From Pseudomonadota bacterium (lineage in GTDB: Bacteria > Myxococcota_A > Polyangia > Haliangiales > Haliangiaceae): a stretch of DNA of 64,000 bases. Position 1 is the stretch's first letter. Each line of letters begins with the position of its first letter. Location: NCBI GenBank assembly GCA_023428295.1, contig JAEYYV010000234.1, positions 1-64,000 of the forward strand. The letters run 5' to 3'. Positions 1 to 11,610 of this stretch are shown here, in pieces. A program made the translations under genes and the position numbers. The notes below the pieces were generated by a model that saw only the letters and a list, made by a program, of their open reading frames with translations, was not told the origin of the DNA and searched no databases.

Positions 1-154
1 CAGCAAACATGCCGGCTCGGTCTCGTCGGGCTCCGCGCCCGCCGGGAAACTCCCACAGGCCCGGCAAGACCGCATTCCCTTGCCGCTGCGTGATCAGGTA
101 ACGACCGTCGTGCTCGATCACGGCGGCCACCACACGGATCACCTCTTTGCCCAT
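1..154 (-). pseudogene. MutT/Nudix hydrolase, N-terminal fragment with apparent frameshift
   Basis: Reading the minus strand from ATG at 154 gives a typical MutT/Nudix N-terminus: a hydrophobic first strand (VVAAVIEHDGRYLITQR), then LPGLWEFPGGR. This family hydrolyses oxidised or unusual nucleoside diphosphate derivatives such as 8-oxo-dGTP. Right after GGR (codon at 37-35) the frame goes to GARRDR. A change of frame at base 34 gives EPDETEPACLL, which resembles the next part of the Nudix box (G-x5-E), with about one residue missing. The simplest reading is a 2-base deletion, either real or a sequencing error. The gene runs off the left edge, so its Nudix glutamates cannot be seen. It is divergent from the gene at 218, with 63 bp between. 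Family assignment is fairly secure; pseudogene status is not. Confidence 0.65.
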
Positions 155-217
155 CGCCGCGATTATCTGTGCTTTCCGTCGGATTGCAATGCTCGCGTCG
201 AGTATGCTGCCCGCCCA

Positions 218-628
218 ATGGCGATCCGATTCGTCGAGATCAAGCCCGCTGAAAATGCGGAAGCGCTCAACTCCGAGTGGGTCATCCTCGAGAACGCAGG
301 AAAGACTCCTTTCAACACGCGCGGCTGCGGCATGACCGTCGGCAAGCGCGGCTCTGCCAAGAAGTCGCTTCTCGGCATCATCGATCCGGGCTTCGTGTTG
401 CAGCCGGGCGAGAAGATGCGCATGTGCACCGGAAACCCGGCCACCGAGAAGCACGGCACACCACCGCCGGAAGACACGGTGAAGAACTACTTCCTGTTCC
501 TCCCCAAGACGTACGTCGGCGCACCGGGAACGGTCCTCACGCTCGTCCTCCGTGGACTGCCCGTGTCCAAGGCCGAGTTCGATCCCGCGCAGCCCGGCGG
601 CATCGCGCCCGCACCCGCGAAGAAATAG
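218..628 (+). CDS. lamin-tail-domain (LTD) protein
   Basis: This is a 136-residue protein resembling the lamin tail fold: the start FVEIKPAENAEALNSEWV and the following VILENAG match the 'NxEWVxLxN' core strand of bacterial LTD proteins. A later strand contains FVLQPGEKMRMCTG. The fold is an Ig-like beta sandwich often found in secreted or nucleic-acid-associated bacterial proteins; no catalytic role can be inferred. No signal peptide is visible from ATG 218. The frame stays open upstream to TTG 80, but that segment lacks domain character and overlaps the divergent Nudix gene, so ATG 218 was chosen. The C-terminus is Ala/Pro-rich. It converges with the kinase gene, leaving one base between the stop codons. 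Confidence 0.7.
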   Translation: MAIRFVEIKPAENAEALNSEWVILENAGKTPFNTRGCGMTVGKRGSAKKSLLGIIDPGFVLQPGEKMRMCTGNPATEKHGTPPPEDTVKNYFLFLPKTYVGAPGTVLTLVLRGLPVSKAEFDPAQPGGIAPAPAKK

Positions 629-629
629 A

Positions 630-2909
630 TCAGCCCGCGATCTTCGCGATGATCACGGTGATGAGCAGCGCACCGAGGATCGCGCCGGCGAACAGCGCCA
701 CGAGCATCCACTTCGGCATCGCCTTCGCCGGTGCCGCGGCGGCTTGCGCCCAGTCGACTTGCTGTCCGTAGCCCGGCCCGACGGGGGACGCCATGTGCAG
801 TAGCTGACCGCTGTCGGGCATCTGGTGCTGCTGGTACGGCTGCCCCGGCGTGCTCGGAAACACGTCGCCGCTACGCTGCATCGCGTTCGACAGCTGCGCG
901 TTCATGACCGGATAGCTCGTCGGTAGATTCTGCGACACGTTCTGCGGCGGCAGCGTCGGCTGTTGCGACACGTTCTGCGGCGGAAGCGTCGGCGGCAGCT
1001 GCGCGCTGTTGTCTCGATACGGGGTCTGGTCGAGCTGCGTGCCCGCTTGATCGGGCGGGACATGCTCCTCCGCGATCATCGTCGGCAAGTTCGAGAAGTT
1101 CGGGAAGCCGGTCGGACGCGGCGGCGGCCCCGACGGCGGCGGCGCATTCGTCGGCACCGGTGAATCGATCTGCACCATCTGCGTCGCCACGTTCGGCGCT
1201 GCGGTCGGCATCGACGACACCGGCCCCGTCGGCGGTGCGGGTAACGGCAGCGGTCCCGACGGCGGCATCTTGTTCGCCTGCGGCGGCAAGCTCGACGGCA
1301 GAGGGTGCTGCGCCGGCTGGCCGGTCTTGACTCCGATCGGCTGTACGCCTGGCTGCACGATCGGCTGCGGCGGCGGCGTCACGCGAGGACGTTGCCCGGT
1401 CGGCGGCGGCGTGACGGCCTGACGCGGCGCCGACGAAGGGCGCGCGACGGGCTGCGGTGCCGACCCAGAACGCCCGGGCGGTGATGTCGGACGCGCGGCG
1501 GGCGGCGCTGCCGACCCAGCGCGCGCAGCGGGCTGCGCAGCCGACCCAGGACGCGCAGCAGGCTGCGCAGCCGGTTGCTGCAGCGCCACGGTGGGCAGCC
1601 CCTTCGCCGGCGTTTGCGCCTTCGCGGCGACGTTCATCTCCTTGAGGAGCTCGAGCGGATTCGCCTCGATGCGCGTCTTCTCGACGGGAATCTCGCCGTC
1701 ATCGCTCGTTTGCGGATCCGAATCGAAGGATCCGATCACCTCGGACAGTCCACCGGAGCTCGGGCGATCGAGCGCCTGAAGATCTGCGGAGGACAGCGAC
1801 ATCGACTCCTCCGCTTGCTGCTTGGCGGACAGGTCGCGCGTCATGTCCGCCTGCGCGCCCTTGTCGTCGTCCTCGCCCCACTTCACGCCCGTGTCGACGG
1901 AGAAATCCTCTTGGCCCGAGATGAGCTCGCGCATGCGCGCGCCGTGCTCTTCGATCTCCTGCGCGAACTCGGTGTCGAAGAAGCGGCCGACATCACCGGG
2001 GCCCGAGCCTTTGCCGCGATGGTGCAAGTAGCCGAGGAGCGCGTCGCCGAACGCTTCGGCGGTCGCGTAGCGATTCTCTTTGTGCTTCGCGATCGCCTTC
2101 ATCGTGATCGCGTCGATCGCGGGATCGAGCTCGTGGTTGATCTTCGAGGGAGGATCGACCTTGCAGTCGATCACCGCTTGGTACGTCTCGTACGGCGAGT
2201 TCTTCTTGAACAGCCGCTTACCGGTGAGCAGCTCCCACAGGATCACGCCGAGCGCGAACACGTCGGTGCGGCGATCGACGTTGTTCGCCACGCACTGCTC
2301 GGGCGACATGTACGCGAACTTGCCCTTGATGGTGCCCGACCGCGTCTTCGTCTCGCGCATCTCGGCCTTCGCGATGCCGAAGTCGACGACCTTCACCACG
2401 CCCTCGAAGCTGATGACCAGGTTCTGCGGCGAGATATCGCGGTGCACGATGTGCAGCGACTTGCCGTTCACCTGACGCTCGTGTGCGTAGTGCAGGCCGG
2501 CACACGCTTGCGCCAAGATGTTGAGCGAGAGCGGCACCGGCATGCGTCCGCCCGGCAAGCGCTCGCCGGCACGGCGCACGATCATCGCGAGCGACAGGCC
2601 CGCGAGGAACTCCATCACCATGTAGTAGCGGCTCTCGTGCTCGCCGAGCTCCATGGTCTGGACGATGTTCGAGTGATCGAGGTGCGCCGCGAGACGCGCC
2701 TCGTCGAGGAACATCTTCACGAACTCTTGATCGTCGGCGAGGTGATCGTGGAGGCACTTGACCACCACGTACTTCTCGAAGCCCGCCGCACCGCCGATGC
2801 GTGCGAGGTAGATCTCGGCCGTCCCGCCAAGTGCCAGCAGGGCCAAGATCTCGTACTTACCGAGGCGCTTCCCGAGGAGCGACCCGGCCCCCGCCGGAAT
2901 TCCGGACAT
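630..2909 (-). CDS. Ser/Thr protein kinase, Pro-rich, C-terminal membrane anchor
   Basis: Pkn2-type eukaryotic-like kinase of 759 residues. The kinase domain covers about residues 18-295: ATP-binding lysine K51, catalytic loop HRDISPQN from H156, and DFG at 176-178, followed by the APE-equivalent MSPEQ. HRDISPQN is the variant common in myxobacteria. The glycine loop is poor (ALGGTAE). Residues 330-730 are Pro/Ala/Gln-rich and probably disordered, with imperfect repeats of about 11 residues near 1420-1580 (QPAARxGSA type) and a doubled LPPQNVSQ. A single membrane helix lies at the extreme C-terminus (WMLVALFAGAILGALLITVI), so the kinase would face the cytoplasm on a tail anchor. It lies 63 bp downstream of frr on the same strand and may be co-transcribed with it. 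Substrate unknown. Confidence 0.93.
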   Translation of the reverse strand: MSGIPAGAGSLLGKRLGKYEILALLALGGTAEIYLARIGGAAGFEKYVVVKCLHDHLADDQEFVKMFLDEARLAAHLDHSNIVQTMELGEHESRYYMVMEFLAGLSLAMIVRRAGERLPGGRMPVPLSLNILAQACAGLHYAHERQVNGKSLHIVHRDISPQNLVISFEGVVKVVDFGIAKAEMRETKTRSGTIKGKFAYMSPEQCVANNVDRRTDVFALGVILWELLTGKRLFKKNSPYETYQAVIDCKVDPPSKINHELDPAIDAITMKAIAKHKENRYATAEAFGDALLGYLHHRGKGSGPGDVGRFFDTEFAQEIEEHGARMRELISGQEDFSVDTGVKWGEDDDKGAQADMTRDLSAKQQAEESMSLSSADLQALDRPSSGGLSEVIGSFDSDPQTSDDGEIPVEKTRIEANPLELLKEMNVAAKAQTPAKGLPTVALQQPAAQPAARPGSAAQPAARAGSAAPPAARPTSPPGRSGSAPQPVARPSSAPRQAVTPPPTGQRPRVTPPPQPIVQPGVQPIGVKTGQPAQHPLPSSLPPQANKMPPSGPLPLPAPPTGPVSSMPTAAPNVATQMVQIDSPVPTNAPPPSGPPPRPTGFPNFSNLPTMIAEEHVPPDQAGTQLDQTPYRDNSAQLPPTLPPQNVSQQPTLPPQNVSQNLPTSYPVMNAQLSNAMQRSGDVFPSTPGQPYQQHQMPDSGQLLHMASPVGPGYGQQVDWAQAAAAPAKAMPKWMLVALFAGAILGALLITVIIAKIAG

Positions 2910-2972
2910 CTAGGCTCATGATACCGCGAAGCGCGTCCAAACGCGCCGCTACGGTCCCCAGAGCGCCAGGTC

Positions 2973-3530
2973 CTAGAGCTCCATGATCTCTTTTTCTTTG
3001 GCCTTCGCGACGTCGTCGACCATCGCGATGTACTTGTCGGTCAGGTCCTGAATCTTCTTTTCACCGTCTTTGCGCTGGTCCTCGGTGATTTGCTTGTCCT
3101 TCTCGGCATCCTTGATCATGTCCATCGCGTCGCGACGGGCCGACCGGACGGCGATGCGTGACTCCTCGGTCTGCTTGCCGACCACCTTCGCGAGCTCCTT
3201 GCGGCGCTCCTGCGTGAGTGGCGGAATCGGCAGGCGCACCAGCTCCGAGTCTGCGACCGGGTTGATGCCGAGGTCGCTCGCGCGGATCGCCTTGTCGATG
3301 ACCGGGAGCATGTTCTTCTCCCACGGCTTCACCGTGATGAGGCGTGCATCCACGACCTGCACGGTGGCGACCTGATTCACGGGCGTGGGCGTGCCGTAGT
3401 AGTCGACCTTGATGCCGTCGAGCATCGAGGTGTTCGCGCGGCCCGTCCGGATCTTCTGGAGCTCGCGCTTGAACGAGTCGACAGCTTTCTTCATGCCGTC
3501 TTCGGCGTCGTTGGTGATGTCGTTGATCAT
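2973..3530 (-). CDS. frr: ribosome recycling factor
   Basis: 185 residues, the normal length for RRF, which with EF-G splits the post-termination ribosome into subunits. It begins MINDITNDAEDGMKKAVDSF and contains the hallmark LQKIRTGRANTSMLDGIKVDYYG and the C-terminal helical bundle (ERRKELAKVVGKQTEE, ITEDQRKDGEKKIQDLTDKY). ATG 3530 is preceded by a GGGGAG ribosome binding site at about 3536-3542. It lies 19 bp downstream of pyrH, the usual pyrH-frr pair, but the rpsB-tsf half of the common cluster is about 5.5 kb upstream. Confidence 0.98.
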   Translation of the reverse strand: MINDITNDAEDGMKKAVDSFKRELQKIRTGRANTSMLDGIKVDYYGTPTPVNQVATVQVVDARLITVKPWEKNMLPVIDKAIRASDLGINPVADSELVRLPIPPLTQERRKELAKVVGKQTEESRIAVRSARRDAMDMIKDAEKDKQITEDQRKDGEKKIQDLTDKYIAMVDDVAKAKEKEIMEL

Positions 3531-3549
3531 GGAAGGCTCCCCTCGAGGT

Positions 3550-4293
3550 TCAGGCGTACTCGGTCTTCTCGGTATCTCGCACTACCTGCGTGCAGACGGC
3601 CTCGCCGCTCAGCACGAGCCCGATGTTGTCGGGCGTGGTCATGTTGAAAACAATGATCGGCATCTCGTTGTCGCGACACAGCGCGAAGGCCGTCGCGTCC
3701 ATCACGTCGAGATCGCCTTTGAGCGCGTCGGTAAACGTGAGCGTCTTGTAGCGGCGAGCGTCGACGTGCTTCTTCGGATCCTTGTCGTAGATGCCGTCGA
3801 CCTTGGTCGCCTTGAGCAGCACGTCGGCGCCGATCTCCATCGAGCGCAGCGCTGCCGCCGTATCCGTGGTGAAGAACGGATTGCCGGTCCCCGCACCGAA
3901 GATCACGACGCGGCCCTTCTCGAGGTGGCGGATCGCGCGACGACGAATGTACGGCTCGGCCAGCTGCGACATCGGGATCGCCGACTGCACGCGGGTGGTG
4001 ACGCCAAAGCGCTCGATCGCTTCTTGGAGCGTGACCGCGTTCATCACGGTCGCGAGCATGCCGACGTAGTCGCCGGTCGCGCGATCCATGCCGCGCGCTT
4101 GCGCACCGCGGAAGATGTTGCCGGCACCGACGACGACGGCGACCTCGATGCCCTTGTTAGCCACGCCCGCGATGGCGCGTGCGACGCCCTTGAGCACGTC
4201 TTGATCGATACCGAACGCTTGCTCGCCCATCAGCGCCTCTCCCGAGATCTTGAGGAGGATGCGCTTGAACGCGGGTTTTCGATCCGACGACAT
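3550..4293 (-). CDS. pyrH: UMP kinase
   Basis: 247 residues, typical of bacterial UMP kinase (amino acid kinase fold), which phosphorylates UMP to UDP with ATP as a hexamer in pyrimidine synthesis. Visible signatures: N-terminal KRILLKISGEALMG phosphate loop, VVVGAGNIFRGAQARGMDRA, the UMP-site TDTAAALRSMEIGADVLLKA and VDGIYDKDPKKHVDA. ATG 4293 encodes the short lead MSSDRKPAF. First gene of the pyrH-frr pair. The 118-bp spacer to the zinc-ribbon gene upstream probably holds the promoter, but no clear consensus box is visible. Confidence 0.98.
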   Translation of the reverse strand: MSSDRKPAFKRILLKISGEALMGEQAFGIDQDVLKGVARAIAGVANKGIEVAVVVGAGNIFRGAQARGMDRATGDYVGMLATVMNAVTLQEAIERFGVTTRVQSAIPMSQLAEPYIRRRAIRHLEKGRVVIFGAGTGNPFFTTDTAAALRSMEIGADVLLKATKVDGIYDKDPKKHVDARRYKTLTFTDALKGDLDVMDATAFALCRDNEMPIIVFNMTTPDNIGLVLSGEAVCTQVVRDTEKTEYA

Positions 4294-4411
4294 GTCCGGC
4301 GGACATTAGCGCTCGACGGTCCCAAAACCAACCGCGGGCCGGTCAATCAACCGTGCGCGAGTGAACGTTTCACCGTGGCGCGCTTGCAGGCGCATCGCGG
4401 GCCGACGCGAG

Positions 4412-4795
4412 CTAGCTGAACAGCTTCGCGAGTCGCTCGAGTAGTCCCTTCCGCGGCTCGTCGTTGTTGTCCTCGTCGCCCTCGGAGTGGGTCGCGAACC
4501 GCTTGGCCTGCTTCAGCAGCGACGTCATCTCGTTCGCGTCGAACCATACGCCGTGCCGCGCGCATCGATCGAGTGCGACCGAGCCGAGGTTCACGGTCTG
4601 CATTGGCGTCGCGCACTCCGCGCACGGCCGCGGTTTATCCTCGCGCGCCACCCACGGGAGCTCCACGAGCGTGGACGCGCGCTGCTCGAGCGTCGCGACG
4701 AGAGCGTCCTCGCTGACCCATGCACCTTCACACGTGGCGCACGTCATCGTGCGACCTGCTTGCTCGAGCGGCGTTGCATCGACTGGGCACTTCAT
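4412..4795 (-). CDS. zinc-ribbon protein, zf-TFIIB type
   Basis: A small protein (about 127 residues) with two zinc ribbons of the zf-TFIIB family: CPVD...TCATCEGAWVS at the N-terminus, and CAECATPMQTVNLGSVALDRC with GVWFDANEM in the middle. The pattern Cx2C...LDxCxxxGxWFDxxE is diagnostic of this family, which is widespread but of unproven function, probably a nucleic-acid or protein-binding module. The rest is a charged helix and a short amphipathic C-terminus (GLLERLAKLF). ATG 4795 (MKCP) is preferred to GTG 4801 because family members begin directly with the first CxxD motif. Lies 52 bp downstream of proS, same strand. Confidence 0.85.
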   Translation of the reverse strand: MKCPVDATPLEQAGRTMTCATCEGAWVSEDALVATLEQRASTLVELPWVAREDKPRPCAECATPMQTVNLGSVALDRCARHGVWFDANEMTSLLKQAKRFATHSEGDEDNNDEPRKGLLERLAKLFS

Positions 4796-4847
4796 GGGCA
4801 CAGCCTGCCACGCGCCGCGCGTGTCTGCCGGCCGGACACGCCGCCGG

Positions 4848-6392
4848 TCAGTACGATTTGGCCCAGACGACGCGCTTCTTGCTCGGCTCGCCCGTGAACG
4901 GGCACGTACCGGGTTCTCCGTCTGCCAGCGGAATGCAGCGCACGGTGACTTTGAGATCCTCTTTGATCTTCGCCTCGAGCGCCGGGTCGCCGTTGAAGTG
5001 CGCCATCGCGAAGCCCGCGTGGATCGGCGTGGGGTCGCTCTGCTTCTTCTTGGCCGGCTCCGCGAAGTACGCGTAGAAGTCGTCCTTCGTGTCGATGACC
5101 TTCGTGTGCTCGGCGCGATAGGCGCTCGCGCGCGCGAACAGCGCGTCTTGAATCTCTTGCAGCAGCGCGGGCGCGGTGGCGAGCAGCTCGGTGCGCGCCA
5201 TGCCGACCTTCTCCTTGGGTCCCTTGTCGCGGCGCCCGAGGAACACGGAGTCCTTGTCGAGATCGCGCGGTCCGATCTCGAGGCGGATCGGGGCGCCCTT
5301 CTTGATCCACTGCCACGCCTTGTCGCCGCCCCGCATGTCGCGACCGTCGATGTGCACGCGGATCGTGGAGCCGGCGTACACGAGGTTCTCGAGGTCCTTC
5401 TCGAGCTGCTTGCAGTACGTCATCACGCGATCGCGATCCTCGGGCTTCTGGATCACCGGGATGATCACGATCTGCTCGGGCGCGAGGCGCGGCGGGCACA
5501 CCATGCCGTCGTCATCGGCGTGCGTCATGATCATCCCGCCCACGAGACGCGTCGACACGCCCCACGACGTGGTCCACGCATACTCGAGCTGTCCCTTCTC
5601 GCTCTGGAACCTGATCTCCGACGCCTTCGCGAAGTTCTGCCCGAGGAAGTGCGACGTGCCCGCTTGCAGCGCCTTGCGGTCCTGCATCATTGCCTCGATG
5701 CAGAACGTCTGCACCGCGCCGGGGAAGCGCTCGCCCGCGGTCTTCTCGCCTTGGATCACCGGCATCGCCATCCAGTTCTCCGCGAAGTCGGCGTACACGC
5801 CGAGCATCTTCATTGTCTCTTCGACGGCTTCCTCCGCCGTGGCGTGCGCCGTGTGGCCCTCTTGCCAGAGGAACTCGGCGGTGCGCAGGAACAGACGCGT
5901 GCGCATCTCCCAGCGCACGACGTTTGCCCACTGATTGATGAGCAGCGGCAGATCGCGATAGCTCTGCACCCACTTCGAGAACGACGCGCCGATGATCGTC
6001 TCCGACGTCGGCCGCACGACGAGCGCCTCCTCGAGCTTGCTGTCGGGATGCGGCACGAGCTTGCCATCCTGGGCAACCAGGCGATGGTGCGTGACCACCG
6101 CGCATTCCTTCGCGAAGCCCTCGACGTGCGCGGCCTCCTTCTCGAGGAAGCTGATCGGGATGAACAGCGGGAAGTACGCGTTCACGTGCCCCGTGTCCTT
6201 GAACATCTTGTCCATGACGCGCTGGATGTTCTCCCAGAGCGCATAGCCCCACGGCTTGATCACCATGCAGCCGCGAACGTCACTGTTCTCGGCGAGGTCG
6301 GCCGCTTTGACGACCTCTTGGTACCAATCCTGGTAGTTGTCGCCGCGCGTGGGCGTGATCGCGGTTTGCGGTTTGGCGTTTGCGTTGCTCAT
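4848..6392 (-). CDS. proS: prolyl-tRNA synthetase, eukaryote/archaeal type
   Basis: 514-residue class II aminoacyl-tRNA synthetase charging tRNA-Pro. It begins with the type 3 ProRS N-terminus (NYQDWYQEVVKAADLAENS, then VRGCMVIKPWGYALWENIQ). Class II motif 2 is VVRWEMRTR and motif 3 lies around GGMIMTHADDDGMVCPPRLA. The length and these motifs place it in the eukaryote/archaeal-type group, which lacks the inserted editing domain of E. coli ProRS, so mischarged Ala-tRNA-Pro would need a separate trans-editing protein. The anticodon-binding domain is in the second half, and the C-terminus (CPFTGEPSKKRVVWAKSY) ends in the usual aromatic residue. Located 24 bp downstream of the MgtC gene. Confidence 0.97.
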   Translation of the reverse strand: MSNANAKPQTAITPTRGDNYQDWYQEVVKAADLAENSDVRGCMVIKPWGYALWENIQRVMDKMFKDTGHVNAYFPLFIPISFLEKEAAHVEGFAKECAVVTHHRLVAQDGKLVPHPDSKLEEALVVRPTSETIIGASFSKWVQSYRDLPLLINQWANVVRWEMRTRLFLRTAEFLWQEGHTAHATAEEAVEETMKMLGVYADFAENWMAMPVIQGEKTAGERFPGAVQTFCIEAMMQDRKALQAGTSHFLGQNFAKASEIRFQSEKGQLEYAWTTSWGVSTRLVGGMIMTHADDDGMVCPPRLAPEQIVIIPVIQKPEDRDRVMTYCKQLEKDLENLVYAGSTIRVHIDGRDMRGGDKAWQWIKKGAPIRLEIGPRDLDKDSVFLGRRDKGPKEKVGMARTELLATAPALLQEIQDALFARASAYRAEHTKVIDTKDDFYAYFAEPAKKKQSDPTPIHAGFAMAHFNGDPALEAKIKEDLKVTVRCIPLADGEPGTCPFTGEPSKKRVVWAKSY

Positions 6393-6416
6393 CGGGCGGG
6401 CATTGCATACCCCGAA

Positions 6417-7109
6417 TCAGCCGATCGGGTCTAACTGCATGCGCGTGATGCCGGCTTCCGCCTCGAGCGCCGTCACCAGCACCTGCTCGCCGGTCTCTCT
6501 CGGCAGCCGCACCGCCAGCGTGAGCTGTCTTCGCGCGTTCGCTGCGTCCTTGTCCCAGCCCTCGAGCTGAACGCCCAGCCCGAGCTCGCCGAGACGCGAG
6601 ATCAGCACATCGGTCGGCACCGCCGCGTCCGTCAGCGTGAGCGTGAGCCGCATCGAGCGACGGTCGTCCTTGTCCTCGAACCGACGCAGCACCGTCAGTG
6701 CGACGATACCGATGATCGTCACCGACACGCTCTCGATGTACATGCCCGCGCCCGCACACAGCCCGATCGCCGCCACGAGCCACAATCCCGCCGCCGTGGT
6801 CAGGCCTTGCACCGTGATTCCGTTGCGCAGGATCGCACCGCCCGCCAAGAAGCCGATGCCCGACACCACCGACGCCGCGATACGCGAACCATCGACCTCG
6901 GTGACCCCGCCCGCGACATAGTGCTGGTAGCCCGCCAAGTGCGTGGATACGACCATGAACGTCGCGGACGCCAACGCGACCACCGCATGCGTGCGCAGCC
7001 CTGCAGGCCGGCCGTGAATGTCGCGCTCGTAGCCGATCACACCACCGAGCAGCGTGCCGATGACGATCCGGAGAACCAGCTCCGCGTCGAGAGAGAGATC
7101 GAGAGACAT
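6417..7109 (-). CDS. MgtC/SapB family membrane protein
   Basis: 230 residues. The N-terminal two thirds have about four to five membrane segments with the MgtC core: LLGGVIGYERDIHGRPAGLRTH, VSGIGFLAGGAILRNG and GLTTAAGLWLVAAIGLCAG. The C-terminal 75 residues form a soluble ACT-like domain, as in longer MgtC homologues. In pathogens MgtC supports growth at low magnesium and restrains F-ATPase; the role in free-living species is less clear. ATG 7109. Read toward proS, which starts 24 bp after its stop, so they may share a transcript. The upstream 118 bp to the next kinase gene show nothing recognisable. Confidence 0.92.
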   Translation of the reverse strand: MSLDLSLDAELVLRIVIGTLLGGVIGYERDIHGRPAGLRTHAVVALASATFMVVSTHLAGYQHYVAGGVTEVDGSRIAASVVSGIGFLAGGAILRNGITVQGLTTAAGLWLVAAIGLCAGAGMYIESVSVTIIGIVALTVLRRFEDKDDRRSMRLTLTLTDAAVPTDVLISRLGELGLGVQLEGWDKDAANARRQLTLAVRLPRETGEQVLVTALEAEAGITRMQLDPIG

Positions 7110-7227
7110 CTAGCGACTATGGACCTGTCGCAACTCGCGTCAAGCATGTCGTGCGTCCCACGAGACCGTTGGTACACAAACGATCACGCACGCCCGCTAC
7201 ATGGGCGAGCTGCGCGAGACCGCTCGC

Positions 7228-9339
<2,112 letters not shown>

Positions 9340-9419
9340 GGCGTGCAGTGTCCCACGCAGTCTCGGTTTGCGCTGCAGTTCCGTCACCGCAGCGAGTGCG
9401 CTCCGCTATCATCGCGAGG

Positions 9420-9783
9420 ATGAGGCAGCGGTGGGTCGCGGTCGTTGTCGTCGCCTCGTGCACGCGGTGCTGCGCTGCTCGTGCAGGATCGCGGCGGCAA
9501 CCTGGTGATGTACGGCGGCGACACGGTGCAGCTCGGCAGCACGCCGGATCTGCAACGCCTTCGCTTCGATCAAGCGCTGCATCCGAACGAGCGATGCCTC
9601 CTCGCCACCGACGACGTCGATCGCGACGGGCTCGAGGGCTGCGACGATCCTGATTGTCGATGGCGCTGCGCGCCGCTGTGCGCCCCGACGACGCCGTTCG
9701 CGACGTGCACGGGTCCACGCTGCGGCGACGGCGAGTGCTCGGCCGTCGAAGATCGCGGCATCTGCCCTGCCGACTGTCCGTAA
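9420..9783 (+). pseudogene. Cys-rich lipoprotein with apparent 1-base frameshift
   Basis: ATG 9420 opens a lipoprotein signal (MRQRWVAVVVVASC, lipobox cysteine at codon 14) whose frame soon degenerates. From 9466 a second frame continues with GAALLVQDRGGNLVMYGG and a Cys-rich end: DRDGLEGCDDPDCRW and CGDGECSAVEDRGICP. Skipping one base at about 9465 joins the two into one plausible 120-residue lipoprotein (VVASC-T-GAALLVQDRGG). The Cys/Asp motifs resemble short modules of myxobacterial secreted proteins, often next to FG-GAP-like repeats. Either a genuine frameshift or a sequencing error; an alternative is that only the second frame is used, from TTG 9445, giving a 112-residue protein without a signal. 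No function can be assigned. Confidence 0.5.
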
Positions 9784-9794
9784 TGCCCGAAACG

Positions 9795-9820
9795 CAAACT
9801 GCCGCCTCGAGAGCGGCAGC
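9795..9820 (-). terminator. intrinsic terminator after tsf
   Basis: A perfect 7-bp stem, ctgccgc / gcggcag (9799-9805 and 9813-9819), with a 7-base loop, followed on the minus strand by a short T-rich run (TTTGCGTTT). It lies 25 bp past the tsf stop codon and just after the plus-strand stop at 9783, so it probably ends the rpsB-tsf transcript. The U-tract is weak. Confidence 0.6.
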
Positions 9821-9843
9821 AGGGACGAGCGACGAAAGCTAGG

Positions 9844-10503
9844 TCAGCTCGGCGCCATGCCGGCCTGCGCGGCCACTTCGGCGGCGAAGTCCGACTTCTT
9901 CTTCTCGAGACCCTCGCCGAGCTCGAAGCGAACGAAGCGGCGGACGCGGATGTTCTCGCCGATCTTCGCGACCAGGTCCTGCTGGATCTGCTCGATGGTC
10001 TTGTCCGGATCCTTCACGAACGGCTGATCGAGGAGACAGATCTCCTTCATCCACTTCGAGATCTGGCCCTCGACCATCTTCTGCGCGATCGCCTCGGGCT
10101 TGCCGCTCTCCTTCGCCTTCGCGACGAGAACCGCGCGCTCCTTCTCGACCACGTCGTTGTCGACTTCTTCCTTGCGGACGAACATCGGGTTCATCGCGGC
10201 GACCTGCAGCGCGACGTCCTTGGTGAACGCCACGAAGTCTTCGTTGCGCGCGACGAAGTCGGTCTCGCAGTTGATCTCGACGAGGACGCCGATGCGACCA
10301 CCGCCGTGGATGTAGCTGACGACCGCGCCTTCGGTCGCTTCACGGCCGGCCTTCTTGGCCGCCTTCGCGAGGCCCTTCGCGCGGAGGTAGTCGATCGCCT
10401 TGTCGACGTCGCCACCGACCTCGACGAGCGCCTTCTTGCAGTCCGACATGCCAGCGCCGGTGCGCTCGCGGAGATCCTTGATCTGGGTTGCGGTGACTTC
10501 CAT
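9844..10503 (-). CDS. tsf: translation elongation factor Ts
   Basis: 219 residues. EF-Ts is the nucleotide exchange factor for EF-Tu. The N-terminal UBA-like region is clear (MEVTATQIKDLRERTGAGMS, DCKKALVEVGGDVDKAIDYL), and the EF-Tu-contacting core includes VEINCETDFVARNEDF. At 219 residues it is shorter than the E. coli protein (283), consistent with the short EF-Ts form that has a single core repeat, as in Thermus and cyanobacteria. The frame is open far upstream through rpsB, but ATG 10503 follows the rpsB stop by two bases and begins at the conserved N-terminus. Co-transcribed with rpsB. Confidence 0.97.
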   Translation of the reverse strand: MEVTATQIKDLRERTGAGMSDCKKALVEVGGDVDKAIDYLRAKGLAKAAKKAGREATEGAVVSYIHGGGRIGVLVEINCETDFVARNEDFVAFTKDVALQVAAMNPMFVRKEEVDNDVVEKERAVLVAKAKESGKPEAIAQKMVEGQISKWMKEICLLDQPFVKDPDKTIEQIQQDLVAKIGENIRVRRFVRFELGEGLEKKKSDFAAEVAAQAGMAPS

Positions 10504-10505
10504 GA

Positions 10506-11372
<867 letters not shown>

Positions 11373-11610
11373 TGTCAGTACCTTTCCGTTGGTTCACCCC
11401 GCGCCGTCATCGACTCCGGGAACTCGCTAGGAGCACGGCCCGTTGTCTCGAACGCGGTGTAGATTTCCTCGGGTCATTCCGAGGAGGGGCGGATCTAGCA
11501 CGCGCCGATCAGGAGTCGCAAGGGCGCGCGTGCCCCGCGAATGCGACAGCTGCGACCTGCCTAACGCCGCATAGCTCCTAGCCTATCGGCGTGGTACGCC
11601 CGCCCTCGCC

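Noticed and set aside
1575..2921. Plus-strand 448-codon open frame
   Set aside because: Antisense shadow of the first kinase gene, with no domain character.
11467..11484. CCTCGG/CCGAGG hairpin upstream of rpsB as an S2 leader
   Set aside because: Only a 6-bp stem and no S2-binding motif that I could align; kept as a remark in the rpsB entry.
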